Below are positions 16,184 to 24,901 of a stretch of 64,000 bases of DNA, one piece after another. Below the pieces are notes generated by a model, which saw only the letters and a program-made list of their open reading frames with translations, did no database searches and was not told where the DNA came from. The stretch spans positions 17,052-81,051 of the forward strand of contig JBPJFZ010000019.1 in NCBI GenBank assembly GCA_051208035.1, written 5' to 3'. The position numbers were made by a program, and so were the translations under genes. The DNA comes from JACKOB01 sp024234575 (GTDB lineage Bacteria > Pseudomonadota > Gammaproteobacteria > Pseudomonadales > Oleiphilaceae). How positions within the stretch are numbered: the stretch's first letter is position 1; each line of letters begins with the position of its first letter.

Positions 16184-17425
16184 TTAGTTTAGCCGCTCAA
16201 AGTACTCACTTTCTAGCTCAGAGTATTCGAGCGGTGTTCCGTCATAATCGATGAATGTTTCACCGAATTGATCACGGAATATTTGGGATTCATCAGATGT
16301 AAGGGGGTTAGAATCAAGCTCTGTTTTAATGCGCTCTAGAAACTGTAATATTGAATCATCACCATTACCCAAGGTTTGAGTGATGTAATAAATTACTCCT
16401 GCGGCATACGGATATTTGTCGAACCACAGGCCCCCATTTAGTCCTGTTTGGACGATATTTTCTGAATGAGCGTTAAGTGTTATTTCACTATCAGTCAAGT
16501 ATTCCGCAAGGCCCTCTGTAAACCAGCCATACTCGTAGCTTAGTTGAGGCGGCATATAGCTGTTTTGAATCACATGGATTAGTTCATGTTCGATAACGCG
16601 AGCATAAGGTTCAAAATTGTTGCTTTGATTGAACTCGTTCATTTGAGCTGGATTGGTTACTCTCAATCCCTCAGAACTGCTTACCGAAGCTATTCCCTCA
16701 AAATTACTTTTGTCTAAAATGCAGACATGGACTTTTTCTTCCCGAGTAAAATCTTCAAGAGATACACTTTCGCCGTTGAACGCAGCAACTCGAGCAACCG
16801 CATTACGTATTTCTACCTCACTTAAAGAGCGCCAATATTCTTCGGCTATTTCATCTGACAGATAGGGAAAATAGCCATCAGATATTTGTTCATACCCATT
16901 GTCAGTCCATTCATGATGAAACTCTTCCTCTGTTGGCAGGTTTTCCAGAGGAATATCAAAATTTGGTTCTAGTTCGTAAATCTGTGGAACATTCTCTGAA
17001 TTCTCAGGTTGCCACGCAAAAATGAGATAGTAGAAAGCTTGTTTCAGGTCGTAGCTAGCTCTGAACTCGATATATGAACTTAACTGTATACCGAAAGCTT
17101 CTGTGGCGTTTCTTAGGGCTTCTTCAGTTAAGGTTGCAACTAGCTGCATCGAGCTTTCTTCAATACCAGGCTCGGCAAATATTCTCGTATTTTCGCTTTC
17201 TAGAAATTTGCTTTGCAGCGAGTATTGGCTGCACATTTCAACTTCTATTTCACCGGAGTTTTCTTTAACTTCGGTAGCAATCTGGCTAGACTGTGGGAAG
17301 TTGTCGACGGCTTCTTGAGTGCCCTCGCAGTGCCAGCAGCCTTCTTCCTCTTCAGGATCTTCGCCGCCGCAGGCAGAGAGAACCGAAGTAAGTAAAATGA
17401 TCAACGTAATGTATTTATATTTCAT
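16184..17425 (-). CDS. Lipoprotein with a gluzincin-type metallopeptidase site
   Basis: 413 residues. The N-terminus is a lipoprotein signal: MKYKYITLIILLTSVLSAC with a lipobox LSAC and probable lipidated Cys19, followed by GGEDPEEEEG. Near the C-terminus, EHELIHVIQ contains HExxH (His280, Glu281, His284). About 20 residues on, WFTEGLAEYLT supplies Glu304 as a likely third zinc ligand. This order is typical of gluzincins such as the MA-clan peptidases. The remaining 250 residues are acidic and not recognised. It is island cargo, has its own terminator, and shows no operon link to the integrase. The substrate and membrane side are unknown; an outer-membrane or periplasm-facing location is inferred from the signal. 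Confidence 0.65.
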   Translation of the reverse strand: MKYKYITLIILLTSVLSACGGEDPEEEEGCWHCEGTQEAVDNFPQSSQIATEVKENSGEIEVEMCSQYSLQSKFLESENTRIFAEPGIEESSMQLVATLTEEALRNATEAFGIQLSSYIEFRASYDLKQAFYYLIFAWQPENSENVPQIYELEPNFDIPLENLPTEEEFHHEWTDNGYEQISDGYFPYLSDEIAEEYWRSLSEVEIRNAVARVAAFNGESVSLEDFTREEKVHVCILDKSNFEGIASVSSSEGLRVTNPAQMNEFNQSNNFEPYARVIEHELIHVIQNSYMPPQLSYEYGWFTEGLAEYLTDSEITLNAHSENIVQTGLNGGLWFDKYPYAAGVIYYITQTLGNGDDSILQFLERIKTELDSNPLTSDESQIFRDQFGETFIDYDGTPLEYSELESEYFERLN

Positions 17426-17537
17426 GATATCCCTATTCTTTGTTGGTTAAGAATTCCGTTGGCTTGTACAAAAGGTTTTTAACATATTTTCAGGAGCTTA
17501 TCAGCGTTAAAAAGCTCTTAGATGAAAGTTTTGTTTT

Positions 17538-18677
17538 TTAAGGTGAGTTACTTTGGCTTTTGTATTTCGGGTTTCTGCTCAGTACCTCTTGGATTGAGTC
17601 CAGGTGCATATAATCCCTTTCAGGAACATTGTTAGCACCCCGTTTATGACTTGGTATCCCCATTTTTTTTCTTATTTTGGTCATGTACTCATCAATTGTT
17701 CGATCTCGTGGAATAACTTCTGCTGAACCTGATAGGTGATGGATTTTTTTTAACAAGGCTATGATTCTTTTTGGTCTTTCTGCTTCTCGGTTATGTTTAA
17801 TATCTTCTAGCCAAATGTCTCTAGTGATCTCTTTCGCCATTTCGGCAAAGGATTTGAGGTGTCCTGGGTGCTGTATGCCCCCTTTTTTACCTTGCTTGCT
17901 TAAAGCTGCTCGACGCATTTTGTCTAGTTTGGTGCTGAGTTCACGGAAGCCTTGTAATCCTTGACTCTCATAATAATTAATCGCTTCAATTTCTGCTTCA
18001 TGGGCATAGGTTTGAGACAGTAAAAGATGCTCGACAGACCCAAAGATCTGTTCATTCTTTTCTTGAAGCAACAAGAATTTGCTTAGGTGGAAAATCGATT
18101 CTAGCGCGTATAGGTTAAATGCGTTATTGATCGTCATCCTTTTTGTATTGCTTTGCTCGATACCCGAGCGCAGTTGCTCTAATTCAGATATATTGAGCTC
18201 TGATTGGTCAAGCCCGATTTGCTTTAGTTTATGTATTTCGGCTTTCGCTAGATACACAAGCTCCAAAAAATCATCCTCTTCATCAGAACTATAGGAAGAT
18301 AGCTGCTCATTCTCGAGCACAAATAAATTGGAAGATAGTAACGTTATATCTGAGCGGGTTGAGGTGAATGTTTGTCCGAGAGAAGAATTCAGCGCGGGAG
18401 GTTCTCTGTGTTCATTCAAGTACAGAGTGTTGACTATCTCTCGCGCCATGGTAGCTTCAAGAAGGTTTGCCTTATGCTCATTTATTGAGTCATTTAGGTT
18501 GATGAAAGGGCAGTCCTCCGGCAATGTAAGATAGTTAAAACCTGGCGCTTTAATAATGTTATGCGCCAGGATAACTTCCTGTTGGACATCTTCGTTTTTT
18601 TCAAACTCTGCTGCTAAGGAGGAAAGCTCCTCCAGGCTATAGAGATCTGCGTTTTTCATCGACCTTCTTCTTTGCAT
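17538..18677 (-). CDS. Uncharacterised protein translationally linked to the integrase
   Basis: 379 residues from the ATG at 18677, or 373 from an in-frame ATG at 18659 that has AAGAAGG just upstream; the second is slightly more likely. Either start lies inside the integrase gene (stop at 18637), so the two are probably coupled. I do not recognise a family. The protein is hydrophilic and largely helical, with a basic C-terminal region (KQGKKGGIQHPGHLKSFAEM, then a KIRKKMGIPSHKRG segment near 340-355) that could bind nucleic acid. No membrane segment or enzyme motif is visible. Genes placed directly after P4-type integrases are often element-specific accessory functions. Confidence 0.6.
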   Translation of the reverse strand: MQRRRSMKNADLYSLEELSSLAAEFEKNEDVQQEVILAHNIIKAPGFNYLTLPEDCPFINLNDSINEHKANLLEATMAREIVNTLYLNEHREPPALNSSLGQTFTSTRSDITLLSSNLFVLENEQLSSYSSDEEDDFLELVYLAKAEIHKLKQIGLDQSELNISELEQLRSGIEQSNTKRMTINNAFNLYALESIFHLSKFLLLQEKNEQIFGSVEHLLLSQTYAHEAEIEAINYYESQGLQGFRELSTKLDKMRRAALSKQGKKGGIQHPGHLKSFAEMAKEITRDIWLEDIKHNREAERPKRIIALLKKIHHLSGSAEVIPRDRTIDEYMTKIRKKMGIPSHKRGANNVPERDYMHLDSIQEVLSRNPKYKSQSNSP

Positions 18678-19863
18678 TTTCTTTTAGTGAGTCTAAATAA
18701 TCTGACCATTCTTGCATCATTCTAACGCGTTCTTGCAAGTGGGTGGTTCTATTATAAGCCCTACCATTTACGTCGCGGACAGCGTGGGCCAGTTGGTGTT
18801 CGATAAAATCAATACGAAATCCGAGTTCTTCATCTAACAGCGTTCGCGCTGTGGATCTGAAACCATGTGGACATACCGTATCGTTATCATAACCCATTGA
18901 TCTGAAGGCTGTACGAACGCCATTGTCTGACAAGGGGCGAGATGTTCCTCTGGCGCTAGGGAACACATAAAGGCTCCTTTTTGGACTTATTTGCGAGTAT
19001 TCTTCAAGAATTGCGAAGGTTTGCGTACTTAGAGGAACAATATGTGGAAAGTCCATTTTCATTATGCCCTCCGGCACCTCAATGCGCTTTTCTTTCCAGT
19101 TAATGTCAGACCATGTTAAATGCCTGAGCTCGCCTGGGCGTAAGAAAAAATGGGGGGTTAGTAGTAGGGCGGTCTTAACAACAATTCCGCCATCATATTG
19201 ATCCATTGCATAGAGTAACTCACCAAGTTCGTCCGGTGATGTTATGGCTGCGCGGTGTTTTTCTTTGGGGGTTTTTAGCGCCCCCTTAAGATCAACGCTG
19301 CAATCTCTATCCGCTCGACCTGTTGCCACGGCATATCTGAGGATTTGGCCGACAGTCTGCTTGGCCCGATGAGCAGTCTCTAAATTGCCTTTATTTTCAA
19401 TTTTCCTGAGTGGCACCAGTAATTCGTTTGCTGAAATGCTTCTTACTTCGTGGGATCCCAGAAGTGGGAAAATATCTCGTTCTAGTAAGCGCCATGCTCG
19501 TTTTCGGTGTCCTTCCGATTTATCTCCCATCTTTACCTCAAACCATTCTGTCGAAATGGCTCTTAGGGTGTTTTGAGCATCTTCTATTTGGTTGATGCGT
19601 CTAACCTTTTTTATCTGCGATGGATCTTCTCCAGCTGCAATTAACTTCTTCGCTTCGGACGTTTTTTCCCTCGCTTGTGCAAGACTTACGTCTGGATAAA
19701 CACCGAGTGCTATAGTTTTCTGTTTGTTTAAGTGCCTGTACGACAGACGCCAATACTTTCCGCCAGTCATTTTGACGAGTAAATATAGTCCTCTACCGTC
19801 ACTGTATTTTGCGTCTTTTGATCCTGGCTTTACTTTCTCTACTTTAGTTGCTGTTAGCTTCAT
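18637..19863 (-). CDS. P4-type tyrosine integrase of the genomic island
   Basis: 408 residues. The N-terminal DUF4102 arm-binding domain (about 2-85, with SDGRGLYLLV and YRHLNKQKTIALGVYP) is diagnostic of P4-like island integrases. A core-binding SAM-like domain follows (about 100-185), then the catalytic domain with the tetrad visible: Arg242 in LRPGELR, His333 and Arg336 in HGFR, His360 in HQLAH, and Tyr370 in NGRAYNR. All residues are intact, so it is probably active. AGAGGATC precedes the ATG. Its position 350 bp from the 3' end of an initiator tRNA gene suggests that the tRNA end is the attachment site. Two 35-bp direct repeats flanking the integrase segment are an alternative. Confidence 0.92.
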   Translation of the reverse strand: MKLTATKVEKVKPGSKDAKYSDGRGLYLLVKMTGGKYWRLSYRHLNKQKTIALGVYPDVSLAQAREKTSEAKKLIAAGEDPSQIKKVRRINQIEDAQNTLRAISTEWFEVKMGDKSEGHRKRAWRLLERDIFPLLGSHEVRSISANELLVPLRKIENKGNLETAHRAKQTVGQILRYAVATGRADRDCSVDLKGALKTPKEKHRAAITSPDELGELLYAMDQYDGGIVVKTALLLTPHFFLRPGELRHLTWSDINWKEKRIEVPEGIMKMDFPHIVPLSTQTFAILEEYSQISPKRSLYVFPSARGTSRPLSDNGVRTAFRSMGYDNDTVCPHGFRSTARTLLDEELGFRIDFIEHQLAHAVRDVNGRAYNRTTHLQERVRMMQEWSDYLDSLKENAKKKVDEKRRSL

Positions 19864-19956
19864 TTTGATCCTCTTGCTTTAGTTAGATAGTCAGGAGGAC
19901 ACACATGAATGCCCTCGGACAGTTGGTGTGTTTTATGGTTGCAGGCTTTTGACGGA

Positions 19957-19991
19957 ATAAAAACGCGGTTAAGCCGCTTGACCGAGTAATT
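19957..19991. repeat. 35-bp direct repeat, copy 2
   Basis: A perfect copy of 16006-16040 in the same orientation, 94 bp upstream of the integrase start and 220 bp from the tRNA end. The 3.95 kb between the copies holds the integrase, the linked ORF and the lipoprotein gene. It could be an attachment-site pair for a nested element, or a duplicated insulating terminator. Confidence 0.85.
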
Positions 19992-20142
19992 GAACAGCAG
20001 AAAATAAAGTTAGCGTTGGTGTTGGTTTTAAAAGGGAAGGGGGTGTTTGTTGGTACTTGACTCAATTGGGGCGACGGGTACCAACACTTGTACCAACAAA
20101 TGTTTTGGTTTGGTAGGGATGTCCTGGGATTCCTGGAGACAC

Positions 20143-20173
20143 AAAAAAACCGTAAACCCAATGGGAATACGGC
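20143..20173 (-). terminator. Terminator of the initiator tRNA gene
   Basis: On the minus strand GCCGTA and TACGG pair, with an inner CCC/GGG stem, followed by seven T residues. It starts about 40 bp after the tRNA CCA end. It isolates the tRNA transcript from the island. Confidence 0.75.
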
Positions 20174-20210
20174 TTTATCGTCAATGCATGTACTGTTCTT
20201 AGTACAAAAT

Positions 20211-20287
<77 letters not shown>

Positions 20288-20445
20288 TCAAACTGCGTAA
20301 TTCGTTTTCGTTGTTCCTGTCTGGTATTCAGGAGCAACCCCTTAGCTTTCGCTTTGGGAAGTTATCGATTTTAAATCAACAACTTAAATAATTTCTTCGT
20401 TTTGCTTAGTTCGTGTTTCTGTGTGTCTCTAAGCAAGTGGCGCAC

Positions 20446-20474
20446 ATAATACATACCGGTATTTGTAACGTCAA
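20446..20474 (-). promoter_or_regulatory. Promoter of the initiator tRNA gene
   Basis: On the minus strand, a -35 TTGACG (20474-20469) and a -10 TATTAT (20451-20446) are separated by exactly 17 bp. They are followed by a GC-rich discriminator GTGCGCCA, typical of stringently controlled stable-RNA promoters. The spacer carries the perfect palindrome ATACCGGTAT. The predicted start near 20439 leaves a 5' leader of about 150 nt for processing. Confidence 0.65.
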
Positions 20475-20580
20475 CACTTATCGCAAATAAATAATTCAAC
20501 AAGTTGCCTACGCATTGTTACGTCTTTTTTAATTTGATTGACTACACTATTAAGCAGAATGATAAATTGCGGGTAAATGA

Positions 20581-21672
20581 GTGGATTATCAGGCCAAGCT
20601 ATCCATAGAAGAGCTGATTGCTTTAGCGCGACGCAACGAAGAAATCGCTAGTAAACTGTTTGAAATTGAAGTTCAGATAATGAACATTTCACGCAGCCGG
20701 GATTTCTTTGAGAAACTTTTGCGTCTGGTGCAAGAGTCATTTGGCATTGAATACGTATGGATTACGCTTACAGAGAGCGCCGTGGCGAACCAGTTGGCAG
20801 GGATGGTGGGTGTGCCAGATGTGCCGCTGCATGAAGCGCATATTTGCAATACGGTTGATTTTCTTCGTATTTCCCAAAGCTCCCGCGAGCCTGTTTTAGT
20901 CAACGAGCAAATAGGGCGGTACCGGGCACTAGCGCCTGCCGGGCTGTGGAAAGATATCGGTTCTTTGGCTATTTTGCCGCTATTTGTGGGCGGCCATATG
21001 ATTGGCAGCCTAAATTTTGGCAGTACTGATGCGACCCGCTATGACCCAAATAAAGATCGCTTCTTCCTAAAGCAGTTAGCCGTAAAAACATCTATCTGTC
21101 TCGCCAGTGTGGTCGCTCATGAACGCGTTAGTTTTCTGGCCACCCGGGATCCACTCACTTTATTGAAGAACCGCCGCGAGATGGAAGAAAGTCTCGAGCA
21201 AGAGATAAGCCGCAGTCGCAGGCATCGTTACCCGCTTTCGTTGCTGTTTATTGACTGTGATGACTTCAAGCAGGTAAATGATACATGTGGCCACGATTGT
21301 GGTGATGTTTATCTAAAATTTGTTGCTGATATTCTGAATGACACGGTGCGCAAGGGTGATACTGCTTTTCGTTTTGCCGGTGATGAGTTTGTGGTGATAT
21401 TGCCTAATCAGAATCGTTTTGGTGCTGAAAAAATTGCCGAACGGATTCGCGAGCAGCTGTCTCAGACCCCTCTTATTTATCAGGAAAAAACTGTACCTGT
21501 GAGGATTAGTTACGGCGCTGCCTCGACGGATGAGTTATCAGAAGTTACAGGCAAAACGCTGCTAAAAGCCGCCGATGCGCGGCTGTATTTAATGAAAGAG
21601 CAAAAGCCTTCAAAAAAAAAGACCACCGACAGTGAGTTAAATCACGCCTTCGATTCTTTGAATCAGTCATAA
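20581..21672 (+). CDS. GAF/DUF484-like and GGDEF domain diguanylate cyclase
   Basis: 363 residues from a GTG start. A helical linker (residues 1-45) leads into a GAF-like sensory domain (about 45-180, resembling DUF484-type GAF) and then a GGDEF domain (about 185-345). The active-site loop reads AGDEF (Ala266-Phe270) instead of GGDEF; such variants can still make cyclic di-GMP. A product-inhibition I-site, RKGD (257-260), lies five residues before it, as expected. No membrane segment is visible, so the protein is cytoplasmic. It stands alone, convergent with the AraC-type gene. The ligand of the GAF domain is unknown. Confidence 0.85.
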   Translation: MDYQAKLSIEELIALARRNEEIASKLFEIEVQIMNISRSRDFFEKLLRLVQESFGIEYVWITLTESAVANQLAGMVGVPDVPLHEAHICNTVDFLRISQSSREPVLVNEQIGRYRALAPAGLWKDIGSLAILPLFVGGHMIGSLNFGSTDATRYDPNKDRFFLKQLAVKTSICLASVVAHERVSFLATRDPLTLLKNRREMEESLEQEISRSRRHRYPLSLLFIDCDDFKQVNDTCGHDCGDVYLKFVADILNDTVRKGDTAFRFAGDEFVVILPNQNRFGAEKIAERIREQLSQTPLIYQEKTVPVRISYGAASTDELSEVTGKTLLKAADARLYLMKEQKPSKKKTTDSELNHAFDSLNQS

Positions 21673-21710
21673 CTTTAAATTCCACAGCAGCTTCTGCTTA
21701 AACGCCAACC

Positions 21711-22733
21711 TTAGCTTATTTCGATCTCAGGGCGCTCGCCCTCGCGATATGCACCGGGGGTTAGTCCGGTCCATTTTTTAAAGGCGCGGTGAAATGTGCT
21801 GGGCTCGGTAAAGCCAACCAGTATTGCTATTTCGTTGATGGTGTATTCGCGTCGGCATAGATGGTAAATCGACATATCACGGCGCAGATTGTCCTTTATT
21901 TCCTGATAAGAGGTGTTTTCGTCTTTCAGGCGGCGACGCAAGGTTTGCGGGCTGACATTCAGTAAGCTTGATACTGCTTCGAAATCTGGCATATCGGCAG
22001 AGAGGTCTCGGCCAATTATTTTCCTAATTCTTGCCGTAAAACTATTGCTATCGTCAGGTTTGGCAAGCAAGTCAGCCGGAGATGTCCTGAGAAATTTCCG
22101 TAACTCGATCTCGTCCCGCAGCACTGGCATTTGCAGGTAGCGGGTGCTAAAGCGAATGGCGGTTACGTCCTGGCAAAAGTGCAGCGGGCAGTGAAAAAGG
22201 TGCCGATACTCGCCAACATGCTCTGGGGATGAGTAGGTAAACGATGCTTCGTCTAAAATAATATGGGTGCCAATGAGCCAGCAACAGAGCCGGTGCCAGA
22301 TAACCAGGAGGCTTTCCTGCAAGAAATGCATGGGGTCGTTAAGCTCTTCTTCAGAGCGGATGATGAGGCTGGCCTGGTTGTCGACGACTGATAATTCCAG
22401 GCTTATGGGTTTCTCAAACAGCGAATAAAACTGTGTGCCACGGCGAAAGACACTTTCAAGGTTGGCGCTATGAATGACCAATTGGCACATGGTAGCAAAG
22501 GTGCCGGGTTTGGATCGATGCTTATAGAAACCCATAAACTCATCTTGCATATCGTTCCAGAGAGCTTGCATGAGTCTGGTGTACTGTTTGCCGGTGACGC
22601 GAGCCTTTTTCTCTGAGAGCACGTCGGGGCTTATATTCGCTTTCAAAAGCATTGCTTTGGTATCAAACCCTTTTGCCTGTGCGCCACTTAAAGCTGCACG
22701 CAAAAAATGCTCGGAAATTGTAATGTCTTCCAT
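21711..22733 (-). CDS. AraC-family transcriptional regulator
   Basis: 340 residues from the ATG at 22733; an upstream extension of 23 codons looks non-coding. The N-terminal 190 residues match the arabinose-binding-like effector domain found in OruR/ArgR-type AraC regulators of pseudomonads (opening ISEHFLRAALSGAQAKGFD). The last 100 residues are a double helix-turn-helix, with LNVSPQTLRRRLKDENTSYQ and INEIAILVGFTEPSTFHRAFKKWTGLTPGAYR as the two halves. It is divergent from the CaiB/BaiF gene, with 203 bp between the starts, so regulation of that gene is plausible. The effector is unknown. Confidence 0.85.
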   Translation of the reverse strand: MEDITISEHFLRAALSGAQAKGFDTKAMLLKANISPDVLSEKKARVTGKQYTRLMQALWNDMQDEFMGFYKHRSKPGTFATMCQLVIHSANLESVFRRGTQFYSLFEKPISLELSVVDNQASLIIRSEEELNDPMHFLQESLLVIWHRLCCWLIGTHIILDEASFTYSSPEHVGEYRHLFHCPLHFCQDVTAIRFSTRYLQMPVLRDEIELRKFLRTSPADLLAKPDDSNSFTARIRKIIGRDLSADMPDFEAVSSLLNVSPQTLRRRLKDENTSYQEIKDNLRRDMSIYHLCRREYTINEIAILVGFTEPSTFHRAFKKWTGLTPGAYREGERPEIEIS

Positions 22734-22936
22734 GAATGATGCCTGGCTCTCTTGGTGAAGAAATCGAAAACTATCATACGAGGTTGCACAGGTTACCTGC
22801 AAGTTGCTGATAACCGCACAGATGCTTGATTAAATCGGTTAATGCTTATGAACGCTTTGCCTATTGTCTGGCATTGATCAGCGCACTAGCATGACAAGAA
22901 ACTTGCCAAACTACAAAAACAAACGAGGGCGCGTAA

Positions 22937-24151
22937 ATGAGCGATAGAATTCCTGCTGCTGATAAATCAAACCATGGGCCACTTAGTGGATTGAAAGTGC
23001 TGGATTTTTCAACCTTGTTGCCTGGGCCCTATGCGACCATGCTGTTGGCAGATATGGGGGCAGATGTGCTGCGCGTCGAGTCGCCAACCCGACTGGATCT
23101 GGTAAGGGTTTTACCTCCCTTGGACGGTAAGCAGTCTGCGGCTCATATGTTTCTTAATCGTGGTAAACGGTCTTTGGCGCTTGATCTCAAGAAGGATGGG
23201 GCGGCGGATGTTGTGAAAGCGCTTGTACGAGAGTATGACATCGTTGTCGAGCAGTTTCGCCCGGGAGTGATGGCACGATTAGGTATTGACTATGCATCCC
23301 TTAAGGCTATCAATTCCCGCCTTATCTACTGTTCGATCACAGGTTATGGTCAGACGGGGCCATACAAAGATAGAGCAGGGCACGATATTAATTATTTGGC
23401 GATTTCTGGTGTGGCGGGCTATAGCGGCAGAAAAACTGCAGGCCCATCGCTGATGGGCGTGCAGGTGGCGGATATTGCCGGTGGCTCGCATCATGCTGTG
23501 ATGTCAGTGCTGGCTGCCGTGATTCATCGACAGGCTACTGGTGAAGGGCAAATGATAGATATCAGCATGACGGATGCTGCCTTCGCTCTTAATGCGATGA
23601 GCGGGGCGGCTTTTTTTATAGGGGGGAAAGACCCTCTGCCCGAAAGCGAGCCGCTTAACGGGGGAGGGTTCTATGATTATTATGAGACCCTTGATGGTCG
23701 TTTCTTGTCCGTTGGAGGGTTAGAGCCTCAATTCGTTAAGGCGCTATGTGAGGCGATGGGATCACCCGAGAGAACGATGCAGGGTATGAGCCAGCGGCCT
23801 CAGGATCAGCAAGATTTCAAACGTTTTTTGCGCGATAAAATTTCTTCCCGTAACTATGCCGACTGGCTGACGTTTTTTGCCGAACTCGATGTATGTGTGG
23901 AGCCTGTTTTAACGATGTCAGAGGCGGCTGAGCATCCGCAATTAATCGCGAGGTCAATGACTATCGGTGTGCCTAAAGCCGATGGCTCAGAGCAGAGACA
24001 GTTGGGGCACCCCTTAAAGTTCTCGTTAACACCTTGCGTGGCCAAGTATGCTGGCGTGCCACTTGGCATTAATTCTGAAGAAGTTTTGCAGTCTTTAAAT
24101 TTGCCAGATGACCTACTCGCTTCGCTGAAGCAGAGTAGAGTGTTTGGTTAA
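22937..24151 (+). CDS. CaiB/BaiF-family protein, alpha-methylacyl-CoA racemase-like
   Basis: 404 residues. The family either transfers CoA between acids or racemises 2-methylacyl-CoA. The catalytic Asp is Asp150 in GHDINYLAISG. This block, with His149 just before it, is closer to alpha-methylacyl-CoA racemases than to formyl-CoA transferases. Other signatures are LDFSTLLPGPYATMLLADMGADVLRVE near the N-terminus and FRPGVMARLG (107-116). The likely role is branched-chain fatty acid or sterol side-chain metabolism, inferred from the family. AACGAGGGCGC precedes the ATG. It is transcribed away from the AraC-type regulator, a likely controller. Confidence 0.8.
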   Translation: MSDRIPAADKSNHGPLSGLKVLDFSTLLPGPYATMLLADMGADVLRVESPTRLDLVRVLPPLDGKQSAAHMFLNRGKRSLALDLKKDGAADVVKALVREYDIVVEQFRPGVMARLGIDYASLKAINSRLIYCSITGYGQTGPYKDRAGHDINYLAISGVAGYSGRKTAGPSLMGVQVADIAGGSHHAVMSVLAAVIHRQATGEGQMIDISMTDAAFALNAMSGAAFFIGGKDPLPESEPLNGGGFYDYYETLDGRFLSVGGLEPQFVKALCEAMGSPERTMQGMSQRPQDQQDFKRFLRDKISSRNYADWLTFFAELDVCVEPVLTMSEAAEHPQLIARSMTIGVPKADGSEQRQLGHPLKFSLTPCVAKYAGVPLGINSEEVLQSLNLPDDLLASLKQSRVFG

Positions 24152-24274
24152 TTATTTTAGCCTGTGGTGCAGTTTGTTGCTAAGCAGGTGTGCTGACATT
24201 ACCTGGGGTGGATGATTGGTCTTTTCTGCTGGGTAAATCAGGCTATAATGACCGAAATTTTTAGGAGGGCAGGT

Positions 24275-24901
24275 GTGATAGACATAAATTTATATGCGCA
24301 GCGGTCGGCAGAAATTGTGGCGGCTGGCAGATTTCTCTACTCACGCGGATGGTCACCGGCCACGAGCAGCAACTACTCTGCTCGCATCGATGCCCAACAT
24401 ATCGCGATTACAGTTTCTGGAAAGCATAAAGGGGAATTGACCGAAGCTGGCGTGATGGCAGTTGATCTTTCGGGAAATGCTGTGCTGTCTGCTTGCAAGT
24501 CTTCTGCTGAAACACTATTGCATACGGTTATCTATGAGCTTTTTCCTGATGTCGGGGCTGTGTTGCACACCCACTCGGTGGGGGCAACGGTATTAAGTCG
24601 TGCGATGGTGGGTAAGTCGTCTTTACCGCTGCAGGATTATGAGTTGCAAAAGGCATTTTCAGGTCAGGTTACGCACGAGAACGAAATTATCATACCTATC
24701 TTCGAAAATACGCAAGATATCGCGGCATTAGCGGCACAAAGCAAAGACTATTTTAGTAAAAACCCCGAAGTGCCTGCATACTTGATTCGTGGCCATGGTC
24801 TGTACACTTGGGGAAAAAATATGCAAGATTGCCTTCGTCATATAGAAGCGCTGGAGTTCTTGATTCAGTGTGAAATTGAAATGATCAGGATAAGCAAATG
24901 A
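24275..24901 (+). CDS. mtnB: Methylthioribulose-1-phosphate dehydratase
   Basis: 208 residues from a GTG at 24275, which has a perfect AGGAGG 6 bp upstream. Longer frames from 24212 or 24248 run through this ribosome binding site and are unlikely. The class II aldolase-like fold is visible: SSNYSARI and the zinc ligands in LHTHSVG, with a later RGHGLYTWG. The enzyme dehydrates 5-methylthioribulose 1-phosphate in the cytoplasmic methionine salvage pathway. The stop overlaps mtnD as ATGA, so the two are coupled. The genes for the earlier steps (mtnA, mtnK or mtnP) are not in this window. Confidence 0.93.
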   Translation: MIDINLYAQRSAEIVAAGRFLYSRGWSPATSSNYSARIDAQHIAITVSGKHKGELTEAGVMAVDLSGNAVLSACKSSAETLLHTVIYELFPDVGAVLHTHSVGATVLSRAMVGKSSLPLQDYELQKAFSGQVTHENEIIIPIFENTQDIAALAAQSKDYFSKNPEVPAYLIRGHGLYTWGKNMQDCLRHIEALEFLIQCEIEMIRISK

